This document shows positions 1-8,430 of a stretch of DNA of 64,000 bases, in pieces. Position 1 is the first letter of the stretch; every line of letters begins with the position of its first letter. This DNA comes from Andreprevotia sp. IGB-42 (GTDB lineage Bacteria > Pseudomonadota > Gammaproteobacteria > Burkholderiales > Chitinibacteraceae), in the NCBI RefSeq assembly GCF_009848685.1, contig NZ_WXTX01000015.1:18666-82665 (forward strand), in the 5' to 3' direction. The position numbers were made by a program, and so were the translations under genes. The notes below the pieces were generated by a model, which saw nothing but the letters and a program-made list of their open reading frames with translations, did no database searches and was not told the origin of the DNA.

Positions 1-32
1 CCCATCGCGTCAACGGCTACGGTAATGTCCAT
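1..32 (-). CDS. plsX: PlsX, phosphate acyltransferase (5' end only)
   Basis: Only the first ten codons and part of the eleventh are inside the window. On the minus strand they read M-D-I-T-V-A-V-D-A-M-G, the conserved N-terminus of PlsX, the enzyme that makes acyl-phosphate from acyl-ACP for phospholipid synthesis. The position directly downstream of yceD-rpmF is the usual one for plsX in proteobacteria and supports the call. A hairpin and a perfect palindrome lie between rpmF and this start. Confidence 0.8.
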   Translation of the reverse strand, partial: MDITVAVDAM

Positions 33-49
33 GGGGTTCCAGAATGGCG

Positions 50-83
50 AACGGCGCAAGCGAGGTTGCCCGCTTGCGCCGTT
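50..83. terminator. 13-bp stem hairpin between rpmF and plsX
   Basis: A perfect 13-bp inverted repeat (50-62 with 71-83) encloses an 8-nt loop. The T run (82-85) follows only on the plus strand. For the minus-strand rpmF-plsX transcript there is no U tract, so it may be a processing or partial-termination hairpin rather than a full terminator. Confidence 0.5.
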
Positions 84-86
84 TTC

Positions 87-102
87 ATAACCAATTGGTT
101 AT
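87..102. promoter_or_regulatory. Perfect 16-bp palindrome upstream of plsX
   Basis: ATAACCAATTGGTTAT is a perfect palindrome between the rpmF stop and the plsX start. It is AT-rich in a GC-rich window and has the size and symmetry of a dimeric repressor site. The cognate regulator is not known; a role in phospholipid-synthesis control is only an inference from position. Confidence 0.4.
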
Positions 103-118
103 AAAGGCTTTTGACGAA

Positions 119-298
119 TTACTCGCCCTTGGCCTTGATCACGCGACGGCCTTTGTAGAAGCCATTCGGGGAAATGTGATGCGGGCGATGTGCTTCGCCG
201 GTGTTCGGATCGATCGAGACTGCCGGGGCAGCCAGGAAGTCGTGGGCGCGATGCATGCCGCGCTTGGACGGGGATTTTTTATTCTGTTGAACAGCCAT
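119..298 (-). CDS. rpmF: 50S ribosomal protein L32
   Basis: The 59-residue product begins [19 protein letters not shown], the conserved basic N-terminus of bacterial L32, and ends in [11 protein letters not shown], so it is full length. L32 is a small component of the large ribosomal subunit near the peptidyl transferase centre. The start at 298 is chosen because L32 proteins begin MAVQQ(N/K)KKS. It sits 35 nt downstream of yceD and upstream of plsX on the same strand, the classic yceD-rpmF-plsX order that couples ribosome and lipid synthesis. I see no zinc-binding cysteine ribbon, so this is the C-minus form. Confidence 0.97.
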   Translation of the reverse strand: MAVQQNKKSPSKRGMHRAHDFLAAPAVSIDPNTGEAHRPHHISPNGFYKGRRVIKAKGE

Positions 299-333
299 GT
301 CAAAACTCCTTGAAAACCAGTACTTAAGTTCAA

Positions 334-822
334 TTATTCCGCTTTCCTGGTTTTCAAACCAGCCAGGACTGCAAACGGATTCGGTTTGTCTTGCAGGTTC
401 TGCTCTTGCGGGGCATCGCATACTGCATGCGTGGGCGCAAAGGGCAAAGCCAGCAACAATTCATCTTCCAGCAAGGTTTCCACCGACATCGCCGGATCGA
501 TCACCAGAGTGTCGACATCCGGATCGAGCATTTCTGCATCGTCGGCAGTTGCCTCATCGGCAAACTGCGTAAAACGGGTATCCACGACAAAGGGCCAAGG
601 CATGGGCTGCAAGCAGCGCTGGCAGGTCAACACCAGCTCACCCGTCAGGCTCACTTCCAGCCATGGGCGTTCCAGCTTGTCCACACCACCCTTGAGGCGC
701 CAGACCATATTACCTTCCGTGCCGACCAGCCGGTCACGCACGCGCGCAAGATCGGCCAAGGGCAAAGCCCCTTCAAGCACACCGCCCTCGCGGGCAAAAT
801 CGGCACTATGAATGACCGGCAT
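334..822 (-). CDS. yceD: YceD/DUF177 family protein
   Basis: This is a 162-residue protein of the DUF177 family, which in bacteria is encoded immediately upstream of rpmF and is linked to 23S rRNA accumulation. The family signature is visible near residue 70 as L-T-C-Q-R-C-L-Q-P, followed by an acidic stretch and the C-terminal region ending in [17 protein letters not shown]; the family typically carries a NPFAVLxxLK tail. The start at 822 ([10 protein letters not shown]) gives the expected family length, and longer readings upstream lack similarity. It is probably co-transcribed with rpmF and plsX. It is divergent from the Maf gene at 960, and the 137-nt spacer must hold both promoters. Confidence 0.9.
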   Translation of the reverse strand: MPVIHSADFAREGGVLEGALPLADLARVRDRLVGTEGNMVWRLKGGVDKLERPWLEVSLTGELVLTCQRCLQPMPWPFVVDTRFTQFADEATADDAEMLDPDVDTLVIDPAMSVETLLEDELLLALPFAPTHAVCDAPQEQNLQDKPNPFAVLAGLKTRKAE

Positions 823-959
823 ATCCGTGTCTGAACCTGTTCTACACCCGGCACGACTTTTACTGAAAACAAGTCGGGACGAGTCGGAAACCGCGCATGA
901 TACAATCCGCGCCCAGCTGATGTCAAAGCTTTTTATCCGTAACCCCGTGGCGATTTCCC

Positions 960-1574
960 ATGCAAAAACAACCGCTTCCCGCCGCAACGCCCCCGCAGCG
1001 CCAGTTGGTGCTGGCCTCCACCTCGCCCTACCGGCGCGAACTGCTGGCCCGGCTGGGCCTGCCTTTCGAAACCGCCAGCCCCGGCGTCGACGAAACCCCG
1101 CTAGCCGGCGAAACCGCGGCAGCCACCAGCGTGCGCCTGGCCATCGCCAAGGCACGGGCACTGGCCACCAGCCACCCGGGTGCACTGCTGATCGGCTCCG
1201 ACCAGGTGGCGCTGCTCGATGGCGCGCAACTGGGCAAACCCGGCACGCATGCGCGCGCAGTGCTGCAGCTGCAGGCCATGCGCGGCAAGACGGTGCAGTT
1301 CCATACCGCGCTGGCGCTGCACGACGCACACAGCGGCCATACGCAATCTGCGGTGGACGTCACCAATGTGACCATGCGTGAGTACAGCGATGCGCAGATC
1401 GAACATTATCTGCAGCGCGATCAACCCTACGATTGCGCCGGCAGCGCCAAGGTGGAAGCACTGGGCATTGCCATGATCGCCCGCGTGGCCAGCAGCGACC
1501 CCACCGCGCTGATCGGCCTGCCGCTGATTGCGCTGGTGGGCATGCTGGATCAGGCCGGCCTGCCGGTTTTATAA
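960..1574 (+). CDS. yceF: Maf-family nucleotide pyrophosphatase, YceF type
   Basis: This 204-residue protein carries the Maf signature near its N-terminus (LVLASTSPYRRELLARLG), the catalytic Asp in IGSDQVALLDG, and the late motif DPTALIGLPL. That late motif and the Tyr in SPYRRELL resemble the YceF subgroup, which hydrolyses 7-methyl-GTP, more than the YhdE dTTP/UTP subgroup. It would act in the cytoplasm as a house-cleaning enzyme removing modified nucleotides. It lies 20 nt upstream of the methyltransferase gene and probably forms an operon with it. The same neighbourhood with yceD-rpmF on the opposite strand is common in betaproteobacteria. Confidence 0.92.
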   Translation: MQKQPLPAATPPQRQLVLASTSPYRRELLARLGLPFETASPGVDETPLAGETAAATSVRLAIAKARALATSHPGALLIGSDQVALLDGAQLGKPGTHARAVLQLQAMRGKTVQFHTALALHDAHSGHTQSAVDVTNVTMREYSDAQIEHYLQRDQPYDCAGSAKVEALGIAMIARVASSDPTALIGLPLIALVGMLDQAGLPVL

Positions 1575-1594
1575 GCGAGCAAGAGAACAATGAC

Positions 1595-2311
1595 ATGACG
1601 ACCAAGGGCACCCTGTACCTGATCCCCGTACCGCTGGGGGAAGACACGCTGGCATCCGTATTGCCGGCCGACGTGATCGCTACCGCGCAAAAGCTGACTC
1701 ACTTCATCGTGGAAGCACCCAAAACCGCACGCGCCATGCTCAAGATCATCGGCACCCCGCACGAGCTGCGCACGCTGTGGATGGAAGAACTGAACGAACA
1801 CACCAGGGACGCCGCGCTGGAAGCGCTGCTGGCACCGCTACTGGCTGGCCACGATGTGGGCCTGATGTCCGAAGCCGGTTGCCCCGGCGTGGCCGACCCC
1901 GGTGCCAACCTGGTGAAGCTGGCGCACGCGCGCGGCATCCGCGTGGCGCCGCTGGTGGGGCCGTCGAGCATACTGCTGGCGCTGATGGCCGCTGGCGCCA
2001 ATGGCCAGAAATTCCGCTTCAACGGCTACCTGCCCACGCAGGACGCCGGCCGTATCGAGGCCATCCGCAAGCTGGAGCTGGAATCACGCAAGCAACAGCA
2101 GGCAGAGCTGTTCATCGAAACGCCCTACCGCAACGGCGCGCTGTTCGATGCACTGCTGGCCACGCTGGCACCGGGCAGCCAGCTGACCGTGGCCTGCGAC
2201 ATCACCACCACCAGCGAATACATCCTCAGCCAGAGCGTAGCCGCATGGCGCAAGGGCGCCAAGCCAGACCTGCACAAGCGCCCGACGGTATTCGTGCTGT
2301 ACGCGGCCTGA
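1595..2311 (+). CDS. SAM-dependent methyltransferase, RsmI-related tetrapyrrole-methylase fold
   Basis: The 238-residue protein starts MTTKGTLYLIPVPLGE, which matches the first strand of the tetrapyrrole methylase fold used by RsmI (16S rRNA C1402 2'-O-methyltransferase). It has the SAM-binding glycine stretch DVGLMSEAGCPGVADPG and the segment VAPLVGPSSILLALMAAG. It is shorter than RsmI (about 280 residues) and the PxPLGE N-terminus differs from the RsmI T-P-I-G-N-L-x-D, so it is a RsmI-like paralogue rather than a certain RsmI. The start is the ATG at 1595, since the nearby ATG at 1590 runs into a stop. Confidence 0.85.
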   Translation: MTTKGTLYLIPVPLGEDTLASVLPADVIATAQKLTHFIVEAPKTARAMLKIIGTPHELRTLWMEELNEHTRDAALEALLAPLLAGHDVGLMSEAGCPGVADPGANLVKLAHARGIRVAPLVGPSSILLALMAAGANGQKFRFNGYLPTQDAGRIEAIRKLELESRKQQQAELFIETPYRNGALFDALLATLAPGSQLTVACDITTTSEYILSQSVAAWRKGAKPDLHKRPTVFVLYAA

Positions 2312-2381
2312 TCAGCGCCCACATACGCTCAGGCCGGCTGCATGATCCGGCAGCGCCAAGCCATGGCGCTGCCGCTGACGG

Positions 2382-3917
2382 CTATGCAGCGCGGCGCGAG
2401 AAATCGGCCAGCCTGAAACCCAGCGCGAACAGCGTACCGAAGTAGGCGGCAAGGCCTGCCGCCACCACCACCGCCAGGCGCAGCAAACGCATCACCATCA
2501 GCCCCTGATCCCAGGCCGGCATCACATGCAGGATGCCGAACAGCACCGCAGACATCACCACCACCGCAACCACCAGCTTCAGCAGAAATGGGGTCCAGCC
2601 CGGCTGCGGCTGGAATACACCCTGCTTGCGCAGCTTCCAGTACAGCAGCCCGGCATTGGCGCACGACGCCAGGCCGATCGACAACGCCAGGCCGGCGTGC
2701 TTGAGCGGGCCGATGAAAGCCAGGTTCATCAACTGGGTAAGCACCAGCGTGAAGATGGCGATTTTCACCGGCGTGCGCAGGTTCTGCCGCGCATAGAAGC
2801 CCGGCGCCAGCACCTTCACCAGCAAGAAGCCCGACAGGCCCACCGTATACGCCAGCAATGCGTACTGGGTTTTCAGCGTGTCATCGGTATGGAAAGCGCC
2901 GTACTGCAGCAAGGAGGCAATCAGCGGGCCGGACAGGATGGCCAGCGCCGCCGATGCAGGTAGCGCCATCATCAGGCATAGCCGCAAGCCCCAGTCCAGC
3001 AGCCGCGAGTACTCGGCGTGGTCTTTGTTGGCAAAGGTCTTGGAAAGCGATGGCAACAGGATGGTGCCGAGCGCCACGCCGAGCAGGCCATTGGGAAACT
3101 CCATCAGGCGATCGGCGTAGTTCATCCACGAGATCGACCCGGCCGGCAGGTAGGAGGCAAAGCTCAGGTTGATCAGCAGCGAGATTTGCGCAACCGATAC
3201 CCCGAGGATGGCCGGGCCCATCTGCCGCATCACCCGCCACACCCCCGCATCTTTCCAGCGCAGCCGTGGCAGCACCAGCATGCCGATCTGCTTCAGGTAC
3301 GGTAGTTGCCACGCCAGTTGCAGGATGCCCCCTGCCAGCACGCCCCACGCCAGCGCCATGATGGGCGGGTTGCAATAGGGCGAGACGAACAGCGCAAACA
3401 CGATCATCGACACATTGAGCAAGGTGGGCACGAACGCCGGCACCGAGAAACGGTTCCAGGTATTGAGCACCGCGCCAGCCAGCGACGAGAGCGAAATCAG
3501 GAAGATGTACGGAAAAACGATGCGCAGCATGTGCGCAGTCAGGTCGAACCGCGCCGGATCATCACGGAAGCCCGATGCGGTAATCCACACCAGCACCGGC
3601 GCCGCCAGCACGCCCAACAAGGTCACCAGCGCCAGGATCAGCGTCAGCATGCCGGATACGTAGGCAATGAAGGTGCGCGTGGCCTCCTCGCCCTGCTGGG
3701 TTTTGTATTCGGCCAGGATGGGCACGAAGGCTTGCGAGAACGCCCCCTCGGCAAAAATGCGCCGCAGCAGGTTGGGCAGGCGGAATGCGGTGAAGAATGC
3801 GTCGGTAGCGACGCTGGCGCCAAAGTAGCGCGCCACGATGGCCTCGCGCGCAAAGCCGAGGATGCGGGACACCAGCGTCATCGAACTGACGGCGGCCAGG
3901 GAGCGGAGCAGATTCAT
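2382..3917 (-). CDS. murJ: Lipid II flippase MurJ (MviN)
   Basis: The 511-residue polytopic membrane protein begins [18 protein letters not shown] and then [15 protein letters not shown], the hallmark of MurJ/MviN. It continues with [23 protein letters not shown], which includes the conserved Arg-Arg and acidic residues of the central cavity. Its length fits the usual 14-helix MurJ. MurJ moves lipid-linked peptidoglycan precursor across the inner membrane. The start at 3917 is selected because homologues begin at this Met; the upstream in-frame extension is not hydrophobic or conserved. It converges with the plus-strand methyltransferase gene, with 70 nt between the stops. Confidence 0.96.
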   Translation of the reverse strand: MNLLRSLAAVSSMTLVSRILGFAREAIVARYFGASVATDAFFTAFRLPNLLRRIFAEGAFSQAFVPILAEYKTQQGEEATRTFIAYVSGMLTLILALVTLLGVLAAPVLVWITASGFRDDPARFDLTAHMLRIVFPYIFLISLSSLAGAVLNTWNRFSVPAFVPTLLNVSMIVFALFVSPYCNPPIMALAWGVLAGGILQLAWQLPYLKQIGMLVLPRLRWKDAGVWRVMRQMGPAILGVSVAQISLLINLSFASYLPAGSISWMNYADRLMEFPNGLLGVALGTILLPSLSKTFANKDHAEYSRLLDWGLRLCLMMALPASAALAILSGPLIASLLQYGAFHTDDTLKTQYALLAYTVGLSGFLLVKVLAPGFYARQNLRTPVKIAIFTLVLTQLMNLAFIGPLKHAGLALSIGLASCANAGLLYWKLRKQGVFQPQPGWTPFLLKLVVAVVVMSAVLFGILHVMPAWDQGLMVMRLLRLAVVVAAGLAAYFGTLFALGFRLADFSRRAA

Positions 3918-4231
3918 GGCGGCAGGATAACTGCTAATGCGGCGGCTGGGCAGCCGCCCGGGCGCGCAAATGCCCTGCCGCACCGGGTATTTTTCCCGGT
4001 TAGCCCGGCTGGCACCAACGCCTGCCGGGCGCGATAGCGCCATTCATACCCGCTTGCTGCCTGGCCTTTTTGCTGCAACCTGGCTCTCATCACCCGCGTC
4101 TTCCACATGCGTTACACGCGGCAAGTGAAAGAAAACATCCACGTAATGTGTTGATTTGAAGCAGTAAAGAACTGCTTCATCCGCTCCGGCTGCAAGGCCG
4201 GGCATGTTCAACCCGATCAGGATGAAAACCC
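3918..4231. other. 314-nt intergenic region with a 9-bp hairpin
   Basis: This gap between the starts of divergent murJ and the secreted-protein gene must hold both promoters. I see one clear structure, a 9-bp inverted repeat (4157-4165 with 4171-4179, 5-nt loop, arms TGAAGCAGT and ACTGCTTCA) about 50 nt before the plus-strand gene. It has no T run, so it may be an operator or leader hairpin. No convincing -35/-10 pair or small gene was found. Confidence 0.4.
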
Positions 4232-5077
4232 ATGCTACGCAAGCTCGTTCTCAGTGTTGCCCTGTTGCTGACCGCCGTTGCCGCACAGGCCACCACATCG
4301 CTGCAGTTCAAAAGCGAACCCGGCGACTATATCGGCCAGGGCAAGAATGCCACCTGGCAGGAAACGGATGGCACCTTCACCATCAACAAGAACTTCGACA
4401 AGGGGGTCAGCGTCAGCTTCAACGGCGGCACTGCCTGGTGGTCACTCGATTTTGCTGCACCGGGCGAGGTTCCGCTGCTGGTGCAGGCGTATGAAGAGGC
4501 GCAACGTTTTCCATTCCAGAGCATCACCAAGCCGGGGCTCAATGTCAGCGGTAGCGGCCGCGGCTGCAATACGGTCACTGGCCGTTTCGACGTACTCGAA
4601 CTGACCTACAAGACCAATGGCGATATCGACCGTTTTGCCGCCAATTTCGAGCAGCATTGCGAGGGCGCCAATGCCGCGCTCAAGGGCACCGTGCTCTACA
4701 ACAGCACGCTCAGTGGCGTGCAGCCCCCGAAAATCACCGTCACCGCCAACGGTAGCGACAAGCCGCTCTACGTGAACGTGGGCCAGAGCATCACCGTCAA
4801 CGTGAAGGTGGAAGCCAACAGCAAGAAGAATGCGCTGGTGGAGCGCTGGGCCGGTTTTGTCGGCACCAAGGGCGCGCAGTGGTTCAACGGCAGCGGCTGG
4901 AGCTACAGCAGCAATCCGATGCTGGCCGCCGTGGATTACCTGCAGGACGGCACGTTCAACTACCAGATCACCCCGACTGCCGCCGGCGCCCATGTTTTCG
5001 AATACGGTGTCGATGAAGGTGCCAACCATGCGTTCGATGCGCAGTACCTGAACCAGTTGCTGATCATCGCCCGCTAA
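4232..5077 (+). CDS. Secreted protein of unknown function
   Basis: I do not recognise the family. The 281-residue product has a clear Sec signal peptide (MLRKLVLSVALLLTAVAAQA, cleavage likely after AQA). The mature part is rich in Asn, Gly, Thr and aromatic residues and reads as beta-strand. Two cysteines near residues 111 and 144 could form a disulfide. The second half (PPKITVTANGSDKPLYVNVGQSITVNV onward) has the look of an Ig-like or other beta-sandwich domain and includes a W-F-N-G-S-G-W-S-Y-S aromatic patch. An AGGATG ribosome-binding site precedes the ATG. The gene stands alone between divergent murJ and a convergent LysR gene, and a strong hairpin follows it. Confidence 0.75.
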   Translation: MLRKLVLSVALLLTAVAAQATTSLQFKSEPGDYIGQGKNATWQETDGTFTINKNFDKGVSVSFNGGTAWWSLDFAAPGEVPLLVQAYEEAQRFPFQSITKPGLNVSGSGRGCNTVTGRFDVLELTYKTNGDIDRFAANFEQHCEGANAALKGTVLYNSTLSGVQPPKITVTANGSDKPLYVNVGQSITVNVKVEANSKKNALVERWAGFVGTKGAQWFNGSGWSYSSNPMLAAVDYLQDGTFNYQITPTAAGAHVFEYGVDEGANHAFDAQYLNQLLIIAR

Positions 5078-5100
5078 ACCCGGGCAGGCAGCAGGTAGCA

Positions 5101-5128
5101 ACAAGGGCGGCCCGCGGGCCGCCCTTGT
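5101..5128. terminator. Perfect 28-nt palindromic hairpin between convergent genes
   Basis: Positions 5101-5128 form a perfect GC-rich palindrome (arms ACAAGGGCGGCCCG and CGGGCCGCCCTTGT). It lies between the stops of the plus-strand secreted-protein gene and the minus-strand LysR gene, where a bidirectional terminator is expected. There is no long T tract on either side. Confidence 0.55.
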
Positions 5129-5170
5129 CCGTAATACGATGCGCCGCTGTACGGCGCCGGGGTGCGGCAA

Positions 5171-6133
5171 TCAGCTACCCAGCCGGTCCGCCCCGGCCAG
5201 CATGGGTGCCGCGCGGTTCAGCAGCACGATCTCGTCGCTGACCGAGACGTTTTCCGCCACGTCGCGGCACAACTGCAGGAACTCGAGCATGCCGGGGGTA
5301 CGGAACTTCTGCTTGTGCACCACGAAGTGGAATTGCCGCGACAGGTCCAGCCCGTCCACATGGATCGGTACCAGGCTGCCACGGCGGAATGCATCCTTCA
5401 GCGCCAGCCGCGAAATGCAGCCGATACCCAGGCCGGATTCCACCGCGCGCTTGATCGCCTCGGTATGCTCCAGCTCCAAGCGGATATCCAGCTTCGACAA
5501 CACATGGCGCATGGCGGCATCGAAGGTCTGCCGCGTGCCCGAGCCGGTTTCCCGCACGATCCATGGCACGCGCGTCAGCTCGGCCAGCGTGGCCTTGCCG
5601 GTTCTGGCCAGCGGATGCTCGGGCGCACAGAAAATCACCAGTTCATCGGCCACCCAATTTTCCACCTGCAGATCGGGGTGCTGGCAATCGCCCTCGATCA
5701 GGCCGAAATCCAGTTCAAAATGCGCCACCTGCTGCACCACGGTGGCGGTGTTATGTACCGCCATCTTGATATGGCTGGCCGGGTGGCGGCGCAGATACTC
5801 GCCCACCAGCAGCGTGGCAAGATAATTGCCGATGGTGAGCGTGGCACCGATGCGCAGGTGGCCAACGCCGGCTTCGCCATTGAGCGCGGCCTCCACTTCA
5901 TCGGCGCGGTCTAGCAGCTCGATGGCCTTGGGCAGCAATTGCCGGCCCAGTTCGTTCAGTTGCAGCCGCTTGCCGAAGCGATCGAACAGCCGGATATCGA
6001 ACTGCTTTTCCAGCTCGGCCAGCGCGGTGCTGGTGGCCGATTGCGACAGCCCCAGCTCCTCGGCCGCGCGGGATGCGCTTTCGTAACGGCCGACAGCGAC
6101 GAACACTTCCAGTTGGCGCAGCGTGTATCTCAC
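5171..6133 (-). CDS. LysR-family transcriptional regulator
   Basis: The 320-residue protein has the LysR winged helix-turn-helix at residues 1-60 (LRQLEVFVAVGRYESASRA, then LSQSATSTALAELEKQF). The co-inducer domain follows from about residue 90 (LRIGATLTIGNYLATLLVGE). It is most like the CysB/CbbR/YeiE side of the family, but the ligand and target genes cannot be read from sequence. It starts 7 nt after the sbcB stop on the same strand and is probably co-transcribed with sbcB. A LysR regulator usually controls a divergent neighbour; here there is none, so its targets may lie elsewhere. Confidence 0.93.
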   Translation of the reverse strand: MRYTLRQLEVFVAVGRYESASRAAEELGLSQSATSTALAELEKQFDIRLFDRFGKRLQLNELGRQLLPKAIELLDRADEVEAALNGEAGVGHLRIGATLTIGNYLATLLVGEYLRRHPASHIKMAVHNTATVVQQVAHFELDFGLIEGDCQHPDLQVENWVADELVIFCAPEHPLARTGKATLAELTRVPWIVRETGSGTRQTFDAAMRHVLSKLDIRLELEHTEAIKRAVESGLGIGCISRLALKDAFRRGSLVPIHVDGLDLSRQFHFVVHKQKFRTPGMLEFLQLCRDVAENVSVSDEIVLLNRAAPMLAGADRLGS

Positions 6134-6140
6134 GGGGTTC

Positions 6141-7610
6141 TCAGTATTCCGGGGCGATCAGGTCGGCATAATCATACAGCGCGGCCAGTATGGCCTCGGC
6201 ACGAGCATCGCCCGCCTCCCCTGCGGCCTCGGCCAGCGTATCGATCTGCTCGCTGTACGCTTCCAGCGTGGTATAGCCGTCACGACCTTCAAACAGCCGC
6301 TCGATGCGCAGTTGCTGCCAGCGCTGCTGTTCGGCCTCGGTCAGCGTGGCGGGGAAGTTGCGGGCGCGGTAGTTGAACAGCAGCTCACCCAGGCGCCGGT
6401 CAGCGAAATCAGGCCGCGCCTGCGCCAGTTGCTCCGGGCTCAGGCTGCGCACCCGTGCCAGCGTGCGGCGATCTTCGTTGCCGATGAAACCGCTGTACAG
6501 ATCCTGATCCACGTCCTTGATCGGCGCCAGATCACGCTTGAACACCTCCGGCCACTTGCCAGCCAGATCAGGGCCGGCCTGCAATGCAGCCGCATGGCGT
6601 TCCGCCAATGCAAAATCGATGCCCCAGCGTTCGGCCTGCGCCGGCTGCAGCGTTTTCAGGTTGCCGATCACGATGGGTGATTTGTTGATATGGATGGTCT
6701 TGATCGGCAGGCGGCTGACGCCCTCGGGCAGGTCTGCCGCACGACTGAACATGCGCTCGCGGATGGCCGCCACATCCAGCGCAAACAGCTCGGCCGGATC
6801 GGATGCCAGATCCCACACGATCAGTTCGTTCTTGTTGCCGGGGTGCCAGCCCAGCGGGTACACCAGCGCCATGCAGCCGCGCTCGACACCGAACATGCCC
6901 GATACATGAATGAATGGTCGGGGGGCGCTGCCGATCTCCTTGAGCACCGCATCCTTCTTGCGCAAACCCAGGCAGAAATCGAACAACTTGGGCTGTGCAT
7001 TGCGGATCAGCCTGGCCAGCGCGATGGTAGCGCGCACGTCCGACAGCGCATCGTGCGCGGCCTCGTGCGCCAAGCCATTGGCGCGGGTCAGGTGCTCCAA
7101 CCGGAAGCTGGTTTTGCCCTCGTCGTTTTCCGGCCACACGATGCCATCGGGGCGCAGCGCCCAGGTGGTGCGCACCACGTCGAGGATATCCCAGCGGCCG
7201 CAATCGTTCTGCCACTCGCGCGCGTACGGGTCGATCAGGTTGCGCCAGAACAGGTGGCGGGTGACTTCATCATCGAAACGGATGGTGTTGTAGCCCACAC
7301 CGATGGTGCCGGGGGCGGATAGCTCACGCTCGATCGCTTCAGCAAAGCGGAACTCGGGCACGCCCACGTCCAGGCAATGTTGCGGGGTGATGCCGGTGAT
7401 CAGGCACGATTGCGGATCAGGTAACCAATCGTTGGTCGGCTGGCAGAATACTTCGACCGGAGCGCCGATCTCGTTCAGCTCGGCATCGGTACGGATGCCG
7501 GCAAACTGCGCGGGGCGGTCACGGCGCGGCACGACGCCGAAGGTTTCATAGTCGTGCCAGAGAAAGGTATGGGGCATGGGCTGGGCAGGGACGGCGGAAT
7601 CAGCCGCCAT
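6141..7610 (-). CDS. sbcB: Exodeoxyribonuclease I
   Basis: The 489-residue protein matches ExoI, a 3'-5' single-strand DNA exonuclease of the DEDDh class used in recombination and mismatch repair. The first catalytic acid pair is in FLWHDYETFG (residues about 16-25). ExoII is IGVGYNTIRFDDEVTRHLFW and ExoIII is AHDALSDVRATIALARLI, with the catalytic His in A-A-H-D-A-L-S-D. The C-terminal part contains the ExoI SH3-like and helical segments. The start at 7610 adds eleven residues before MPHTFLW; the internal Met is an alternative start, and neither has a strong ribosome-binding site. Confidence 0.95.
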   Translation of the reverse strand: MAADSAVPAQPMPHTFLWHDYETFGVVPRRDRPAQFAGIRTDAELNEIGAPVEVFCQPTNDWLPDPQSCLITGITPQHCLDVGVPEFRFAEAIERELSAPGTIGVGYNTIRFDDEVTRHLFWRNLIDPYAREWQNDCGRWDILDVVRTTWALRPDGIVWPENDEGKTSFRLEHLTRANGLAHEAAHDALSDVRATIALARLIRNAQPKLFDFCLGLRKKDAVLKEIGSAPRPFIHVSGMFGVERGCMALVYPLGWHPGNKNELIVWDLASDPAELFALDVAAIRERMFSRAADLPEGVSRLPIKTIHINKSPIVIGNLKTLQPAQAERWGIDFALAERHAAALQAGPDLAGKWPEVFKRDLAPIKDVDQDLYSGFIGNEDRRTLARVRSLSPEQLAQARPDFADRRLGELLFNYRARNFPATLTEAEQQRWQQLRIERLFEGRDGYTTLEAYSEQIDTLAEAAGEAGDARAEAILAALYDYADLIAPEY

Positions 7611-7636
7611 TCTAGCAGCGCCGGCCCGCGCAACGA

Positions 7637-7933
7637 TCAGGCTTTGATCGACACCACGTGTTCGGGCGCCGCGTCGTCCAGCCGGCGGCCAGTGCGGCGG
7701 CGCTCATGGCGTGCGCGGGTATCGAGCAATGCAGCCTGCCGGTACGCGCGGCGCTCCGGGCCACGGCGCTCACCACTGGCGCGCCGCTCGGTGCCATTCC
7801 ATTGCTCGTTTGCTGCCGCGCGGGTTTGCACATCGGCATTGGCGGGTGGTTCGCGACGTTCGCCAGCCACCGAGGCGAGTACCTCCGGCACCTGCTGCCA
7901 GACAGTCTCGTGGAAAAATCGGGCCAGTTTCAT
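7637..7933 (-). CDS. Small arginine-rich hypothetical protein
   Basis: This is a 98-residue reading frame I do not recognise. It begins MKLARFFHETVWQQVPEVLA, and its second half is strongly basic with repeated E-R-R motifs (TERRASGERRGPERRAYR). It has no signal peptide, membrane segment or cysteine pair. Similar ERRxxxERR tails occur in small uncharacterised proteins of Neisseriales and relatives, but I cannot name a function. It sits upstream of sbcB on the same strand with a 26-nt gap. It could be a real small gene or a chance frame in GC-rich DNA. Confidence 0.45.
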   Translation of the reverse strand: MKLARFFHETVWQQVPEVLASVAGERREPPANADVQTRAAANEQWNGTERRASGERRGPERRAYRQAALLDTRARHERRRTGRRLDDAAPEHVVSIKA

Positions 7934-8430
7934 TTCGTTTGCATCCGGGAATCATGGGCTTGGCCCTTGTATCGGCATTCCTGCAGCAAACTTGACCGCA
8001 ATCCGGACGGCAATAATGCCAATCACCCGGCATGAAACTGACCGCCTGTCATGTTGCCTGCGGCCACTGCCACGCCGCCCCATCAGGCACCAGCAGACTC
8101 TCTTTGCAAGCCGTGGCGACACCGCGAGCGCTGTGTCCATCCGTACACCTCCGGGCATTTTTCAAATGCAAGCTTGCTTGTAACCCACATTACGTCTATT
8201 CATTTGTGTAAGTTATATGCCATTGGTCTAAATGATACGCCACAGAAAATGCGCGCACATCCTTTCACCAAAGCAAAGATCAATAGCAAGCCGCCCATTC
8301 CCATCGCCCTGCAGCCATTGCCAACACCTGGTGCAACCCGGCGTGCGCCGTGCTGCATTCATCGGTCCGGGCGGGCAATCCGTTTTTGATGGCGGCGGCA
8401 ATGTCATCGCGCAAGCAGGAGACAACAAGC
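7934..8430. promoter_or_regulatory. 497-nt region upstream of the oxidase cluster
   Basis: This region separates the Arg-rich gene from the multicopper oxidase gene and should hold the promoter of the cluster. It is clearly AT-richer from about 8155 to 8280 than the rest of the island. It contains a GCAAGCTTGC palindrome (8168-8177), and a weak sigma70-like pair can be drawn (TTGTGT 8204-8209, CTAAAT 8228-8233). I do not see a CueR-type copper operator or a convincing small gene. Confidence 0.35.

Noticed and set aside
8155..8430. CueR-type copper operator before the multicopper oxidase
   Set aside because: No ACCTTCC-like dyad was found; only a short GCAAGCTTGC palindrome is present.
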